Assembly: GCA_031370745.1 (NCBI GenBank) | Contig: JANMQX010000374.1 | Location: forward strand, 1 to 8,427 | DNA from: JAENVT01 sp031370745 | GTDB lineage: Bacteria; Actinomycetota; Acidimicrobiia; Acidimicrobiales; Ilumatobacteraceae | DNA: 8,427 bases | Reading direction: 5' to 3' | In this document: positions 5,367-8,427 of the stretch, in pieces | Layout: each line of letters starts with the position of its first letter | Position numbering within the stretch: position 1 is the stretch's first letter | The notes under the pieces: model-generated | Told to the model about the DNA's origin: nothing | Databases searched by the model: none | Seen by the model: the letters and a program-made list of their open reading frames with translations, nothing else | Made by a program: the position numbers and the translations under genes

Positions 5367-7394
5367 GTGAAGTCGGATCCGCTGCTCCAGCCGTTCACCC
5401 TCAAGCATCTTCGGCTTCGAAACCGGGTCTTCTCATCGTCGCACGAACCTGCCTACAGCGAAGACGGGATGCCGAAGGATCGGTATCGGCTGTATCACGT
5501 CGAGAAGGCCAAGGGTGGGCTGGCGATGACGATGACAGCCGGCACCGCGATCGTCTCGCCCGACAGCCCGCCGGCCTTCGGCAACCTACATGCCTACGAC
5601 GATGCGATCGTGCCGTGGATCCAGGCGATGACCGACGGGATACACGAGCACGGCGCCGCGGCCATGATCCAGATCAGCCACCTCGGGCGGCGCACTGGTT
5701 GGGGTCAGGATGACTGGCTACCCGTCGTCGCCCCTTCGGCGATGCGCGAGCCGGCTCACCGGTCGCATCCGAAAGTCGCCGAACCGTGGGACATCGACCG
5801 CATCGTCGGCCACTACGCCGATGCTGCCGAGCGAATGAAGATCGGTGGAATGGACGGCGTCGAGATCGAGGCCTATGGCCACCTGTTCGATCAGTTCTGG
5901 TCGCCGGCGACGAACCATCGCAGCGACGACTACGGCGGGCCATTCGACAATCGGATGCGCTTTCCGCTGCGAGTGCTGCGCGCAATCCGCGAGCGCGTCG
6001 GCTCGGACTACATCGTCGGCATCCGCATGGCGGTCGACGAACGGCTCGAGGAGGGGATCGACGCCCCCGTCGGGTTGGAGATACTTCGCCGGCTCAGCGG
6101 TGAGTCACTCATCGACTTCGTCAACGTCATTCGCGGCAACATCGTCAACGACGCCGTTCTGACGGAGGTGATTCCCATCCACGGAATGCGCTCTGCCCCG
6201 CACCTCGACTTCGCGGGAATGGTTCGCGCCGAAACCGGGCTCGCCGTGTTGCATGCCTCGAAAGTCGACGAGGTCGCCACTGCTCGGCATGCGATCGGCG
6301 AAGGGTTGGTCGACATGGTCGGTATGACCCGCGCCCAGATGGCTGAGCCGCACCTTGTGCGCAAGATCGAACTGGGCGTCGAGCACACCATCCGGCCGTG
6401 CGTCGGTGCGACCTATTGCCTCGACCGCATCTATCAATCGGGTGAAGCATTGTGCATTCACAATGCGGCGACGGGTCGCGAGCAGACGATGCCCCACGAC
6501 GTACCTCACGCCACGCGGCGGCGGCGTGTCGTGATCGTCGGCGGCGGCCCAGGCGGCTTGGAGGCGGCCCGAGTATCTGCAGAGCGTGGTCACGACGTGG
6601 TCTTGCTCGAGGCGATGCCGTGGACCGGCGGACAGATCCGTCTTGCGGCGCGCAACCCGCGGCGCAAGGACCTGCTGGGAATCGTCGAGTGGCGTGACAG
6701 CGAGTTGGCCAGGCTGGGCGTCGATGTGCGCGTCGACATCTACGCCGACGAGCACATCGTCGGCGATCTGCAACCCGATGTGGTGATCGTCGCCACCGGC
6801 GGGTTGCCCCAAAATCCTCCACTCGAATGCGGCGACGAACTCGTGGTGTCAGCCTGGGATGTGGTCGGCGGCAATGCCCGGCTCACTGGCGACGTGCTGT
6901 TGTACGACGACGATGGCACACATTCGGCGATGACCACTGCGGAGATGCTGGCGCGTTCGGGCGCTCGTTTGGAGATCGTCACACCGGAGCGAACCGTTGG
7001 CATCGACGTCGGCGGCATGAACATGGTGCCATATGCTCGGGCGTTCAACGAGACCGATACGCGGATCACGTTGAACCAACGCGTTCGCACGGTTCGCCGC
7101 GACGGCGGCCGCCTCGTTGTCGAGGTCGGCAGCGATCATTCGCCGGTTCGGCACACGCGAACTGTCGACGCTGTTGTGGTCGACCACGGAGTGCTTGCCA
7201 ATGACGAGCTCTACTTCGCCTTGCAGAAGGGCTCGAGCAACGGCGGCGAGGTCGATCATCCAGCACTGCTTGCCGGCAGGCCGCAACCGATCGCTGGCGA
7301 TGGGTACCAACTGTTCCGCATCGGCGATGCTGTGGCTGGTCGCAACATCCACGCCGCGATCTACGACGCCCTACGACTGTGCAAGGACCTGTGA
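5367..7394 (+). CDS. Old Yellow Enzyme-type FMN/NAD(P)-flavin oxidoreductase (TMADH / DgcA / StcD-like amine demethylase)
   Basis: The 675-residue product has two parts. Residues 1-340 form an OYE-type FMN barrel: PFTLKHLRLRNRVFSSSH near the start, IQISHLGRRTGW at 101-112, EIEAYGHLFDQFWSPATNHR at 166-185, then SDDYGGPFDNRMRFP. Residues 385-675 form a dinucleotide-binding flavoprotein module with VVIVGGGPGGLEAAR (388-402) and a late RIGDAVAGRNIHAAI (651-665). Trimethylamine dehydrogenase, dimethylglycine demethylase DgcA and N-methylproline demethylase StcD share this plan and oxidise N-methyl groups to formaldehyde. Two differences from classical TMADH stand out. The Cys that binds FMN covalently (Cys30) is Tyr here. 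In the 4Fe-4S site C345, C351 and C363 are present but the second cysteine is Ala348. The gene starts with GTG, 38 nt after the previous stop, with a weak, distant ribosome binding site (GGAGAGAGG, 5343-5351). Demethylation of a tertiary amine released by the upstream enzymes is the likely role; a sulfonium route is not excluded. Confidence 0.85.
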   Translation: MKSDPLLQPFTLKHLRLRNRVFSSSHEPAYSEDGMPKDRYRLYHVEKAKGGLAMTMTAGTAIVSPDSPPAFGNLHAYDDAIVPWIQAMTDGIHEHGAAAMIQISHLGRRTGWGQDDWLPVVAPSAMREPAHRSHPKVAEPWDIDRIVGHYADAAERMKIGGMDGVEIEAYGHLFDQFWSPATNHRSDDYGGPFDNRMRFPLRVLRAIRERVGSDYIVGIRMAVDERLEEGIDAPVGLEILRRLSGESLIDFVNVIRGNIVNDAVLTEVIPIHGMRSAPHLDFAGMVRAETGLAVLHASKVDEVATARHAIGEGLVDMVGMTRAQMAEPHLVRKIELGVEHTIRPCVGATYCLDRIYQSGEALCIHNAATGREQTMPHDVPHATRRRRVVIVGGGPGGLEAARVSAERGHDVVLLEAMPWTGGQIRLAARNPRRKDLLGIVEWRDSELARLGVDVRVDIYADEHIVGDLQPDVVIVATGGLPQNPPLECGDELVVSAWDVVGGNARLTGDVLLYDDDGTHSAMTTAEMLARSGARLEIVTPERTVGIDVGGMNMVPYARAFNETDTRITLNQRVRTVRRDGGRLVVEVGSDHSPVRHTRTVDAVVVDHGVLANDELYFALQKGSSNGGEVDHPALLAGRPQPIAGDGYQLFRIGDAVAGRNIHAAIYDALRLCKDL

Positions 7395-8128
7395 CTCCGT
7401 ACGAGACTGCCGTTGTGACCGGAGCTTCCGGTGGCATCGGGCGGGCAATCGTCGACGAACTCGTGCGATTGGGGATGCACGTGCACGCATTGGCATTGCC
7501 AGATGATTCGCTGCAGCTGCTCACCGGGCTCGACCGGGTGAGCGTGCACGGCATCGACATTTGCGACTCGGTGGCGTTGCTCACCGTGCTGCGCGATCTC
7601 GAGGTCGACGTTCTCGTCAACAATGCCGGCATTATCGGCGACCTCAAGCCGGTGCAGCTATCGAACGCGGCCGTGGCCGATGCGTTGATCGACATCAACC
7701 TGCGCGCCGCAGTGCAGTCGACGATGGCGGTACTGCCCGGCATGGTGGAGCGCAATCGCGGCCACCTCGTGTTCACCGGATCCATCGCCGGGTCCAGACC
7801 GACTGCCAACAGCGCGATCTACTCGGCGACCAAAGCCGCACTCAACGCCTTCGCCGACGGGCTGCGGATGGATCTGTTCGGAGCTGCTGTTCGCGTGACC
7901 GTTGTGGTGCCGGGCCGGGTCGAAACCAACCTGTACGACGCAGCGATGGGTGGTCACGACGCTGCGGTCACCCGGCTGTACTCGGGGGCGACCTCGATTC
8001 AACCAGGCGACGTTGCCGGTCTGGTGGGCATGGCCCTCAGCATGCCGGGTCACGTTGACGTGACGCGTCTCGAAGTGGTCCCGACGATGCAGGTCTTCGG
8101 TGGCAGCTCGATTGCGGACATCGACTAG
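7391..8128 (+). CDS. Short-chain dehydrogenase/reductase (SDR), classical
   Basis: This 245-residue NAD(P)-dependent oxidoreductase has every classical SDR motif: TGASGGIG (10-17) for cofactor binding, NNAG (77-80), catalytic Asn103, Ser131, and Tyr144 with Lys148 in YSATK. The C-terminal stretch LEVVPTMQ resembles the YdfG-like 3-hydroxy-acid dehydrogenase branch (L-allo-threonine, serine and 3-hydroxypropionate/malonic semialdehyde), which is a weak hint only. The GTG at 7391 overlaps the preceding stop as GTGA, with AAGGA (7383-7387) 3 nt upstream. An alternative GTG at 7379 adds four residues and has no ribosome binding site. The 4-nt overlap implies translational coupling to the flavoprotein, so it probably acts on a product of the same pathway. 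The substrate is unknown. Confidence 0.85.
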   Translation: MTPYETAVVTGASGGIGRAIVDELVRLGMHVHALALPDDSLQLLTGLDRVSVHGIDICDSVALLTVLRDLEVDVLVNNAGIIGDLKPVQLSNAAVADALIDINLRAAVQSTMAVLPGMVERNRGHLVFTGSIAGSRPTANSAIYSATKAALNAFADGLRMDLFGAAVRVTVVVPGRVETNLYDAAMGGHDAAVTRLYSGATSIQPGDVAGLVGMALSMPGHVDVTRLEVVPTMQVFGGSSIADID

Positions 8129-8196
8129 TATTCCGCATCGTGGGCTGGTTCCGTAATGTGGAACCGACCGAATTGGCCTGACAAAGGAGTCAACCA
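8129..8196 (+). other. 68-nt spacer before fhs with a small inverted repeat
   Basis: GGTTCC (8147-8152) and GGAACC (8160-8165) are perfect complements around a 7-nt loop. No T-run follows, so a terminator is unlikely. A leader hairpin or operator is possible. No clear promoter was found, so fhs may be read through from the SDR gene or have its own weak promoter. Confidence 0.4.
8183..8189 (+). promoter_or_regulatory. Ribosome binding site for fhs
   Basis: AAAGGAG lies 7 nt upstream of the GTG at 8197. It settles the start codon, which gives the usual N-terminal length for this enzyme. Confidence 0.8.
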
Positions 8197-8427
8197 GTGG
8201 CTTTTCCTTCCGACCTCGACATCGCCCGTGCCGGCACGCTGGCCCCACTCACCGAGATCGCCGCTCAGATGGGTATTGGGCCTCACCTCCTCGAGGCGCA
8301 CGGCGATGAGCTGGCCAAGATCAGGCTCGAGGCGATCGACGAGCTCGCCGACCGGCCGAAGGCGAAGTACGTCGTGGTAACTGCGATCACCCCGACCCCA
8401 CTGGGCGAGGGCAAGACCACGACCACG
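8197..8427 (+). CDS. fhs: Formate-tetrahydrofolate ligase (partial, N-terminal 77 residues)
   Basis: The frame from GTG 8197 runs off the right edge. It begins MAFPSDLDIARAGTLAPLTE and holds IAAQMGIGPHLLEAHG (21-36), the expected PI.eIA..lGi block. The ATP-binding loop TPLGEGKTTT lies at 67-76, diagnostic of Fhs. The full enzyme is usually about 555 residues, so most of it is outside the window. It makes 10-formyl-THF from formate, ATP and THF in the cytoplasm, or runs in reverse to recover ATP and formate. Next to a demethylation cluster it would handle formate or formyl groups derived from removed methyl groups. A strong AAAGGAG site supports the GTG start. The identification is firm. Confidence 0.95.
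   Translation, partial: MAFPSDLDIARAGTLAPLTEIAAQMGIGPHLLEAHGDELAKIRLEAIDELADRPKAKYVVVTAITPTPLGEGKTTTT

Noticed and set aside
6105..7352. Minus-strand frames opposite the OYE-type gene
   Set aside because: Their composition reflects the opposite strand of a well-supported gene; no domain is recognisable.
7379..7390. Alternative GTG start of the SDR at 7379
   Set aside because: It has no ribosome binding site and adds four residues before the usual SDR start; the GTGA overlap at 7391 is the commoner arrangement.
5367..7394. Naming the flavoprotein trimethylamine dehydrogenase
   Set aside because: It lacks the covalent-FMN cysteine and one Fe-S cysteine, and its barrel motifs look closer to the DgcA/StcD branch.

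Overview
The window looks like chromosomal DNA from a GC-rich actinobacterium, possibly an acidimicrobial (Ilumatobacter-like) lineage. The lineage is inferred from GC- or GTC-ending codon use, a Tat-type lipoprotein signal followed by a Gly/Thr/Ala-rich linker, several GTG starts and strong purine-rich ribosome binding sites. No rRNA, tRNA, mobile element, CRISPR array or regulator gene was seen.

The layout is two divergent gene sets around a control region of about 160 bp (2392-2553). To the left, on the minus strand, is an ABC uptake system: a family-5 (Dpp/Opp/nickel type) solute-binding lipoprotein (667-2391), followed by the first 182 codons of a DppB-like permease (548 down to the window edge). 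Two stem-loops lie between these genes. To the right, on the plus strand, is a catabolic run. It holds a trimethylamine methyltransferase (MttB) superfamily protein without pyrrolysine (2554-4095), an M24-fold protein whose ligand spacing matches the DMSP lyase DddP (4114-5328), an Old Yellow Enzyme/NAD(P)-flavin fusion of the trimethylamine dehydrogenase / DgcA / StcD type (5367-7394), and a short-chain dehydrogenase overlapping it by 4 nt (7391-8128). After 68 nt comes the start of formate-tetrahydrofolate ligase, fhs (8197 to the edge).

Read together, this resembles an import-and-demethylation locus for a methylated onium compound, either a quaternary amine (betaine type) or a sulfonium such as DMSP. 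The SBP and permease would import it. The MttB-like protein and the OYE-type flavoprotein would remove methyl groups. The DddP-like protein would act on the same or a related substrate by C-N or C-S cleavage, or by an M24 hydrolase reaction. The SDR would process a hydroxyl or carbonyl product, and Fhs would connect released C1 units to tetrahydrofolate. The substrate cannot be fixed from sequence alone. The most interesting points are the MttB-like and DddP-like pairing, the absence here of a corrinoid partner for MttB, the broken Fe-S cysteine set in the flavoprotein, and several dyads in the control regions.
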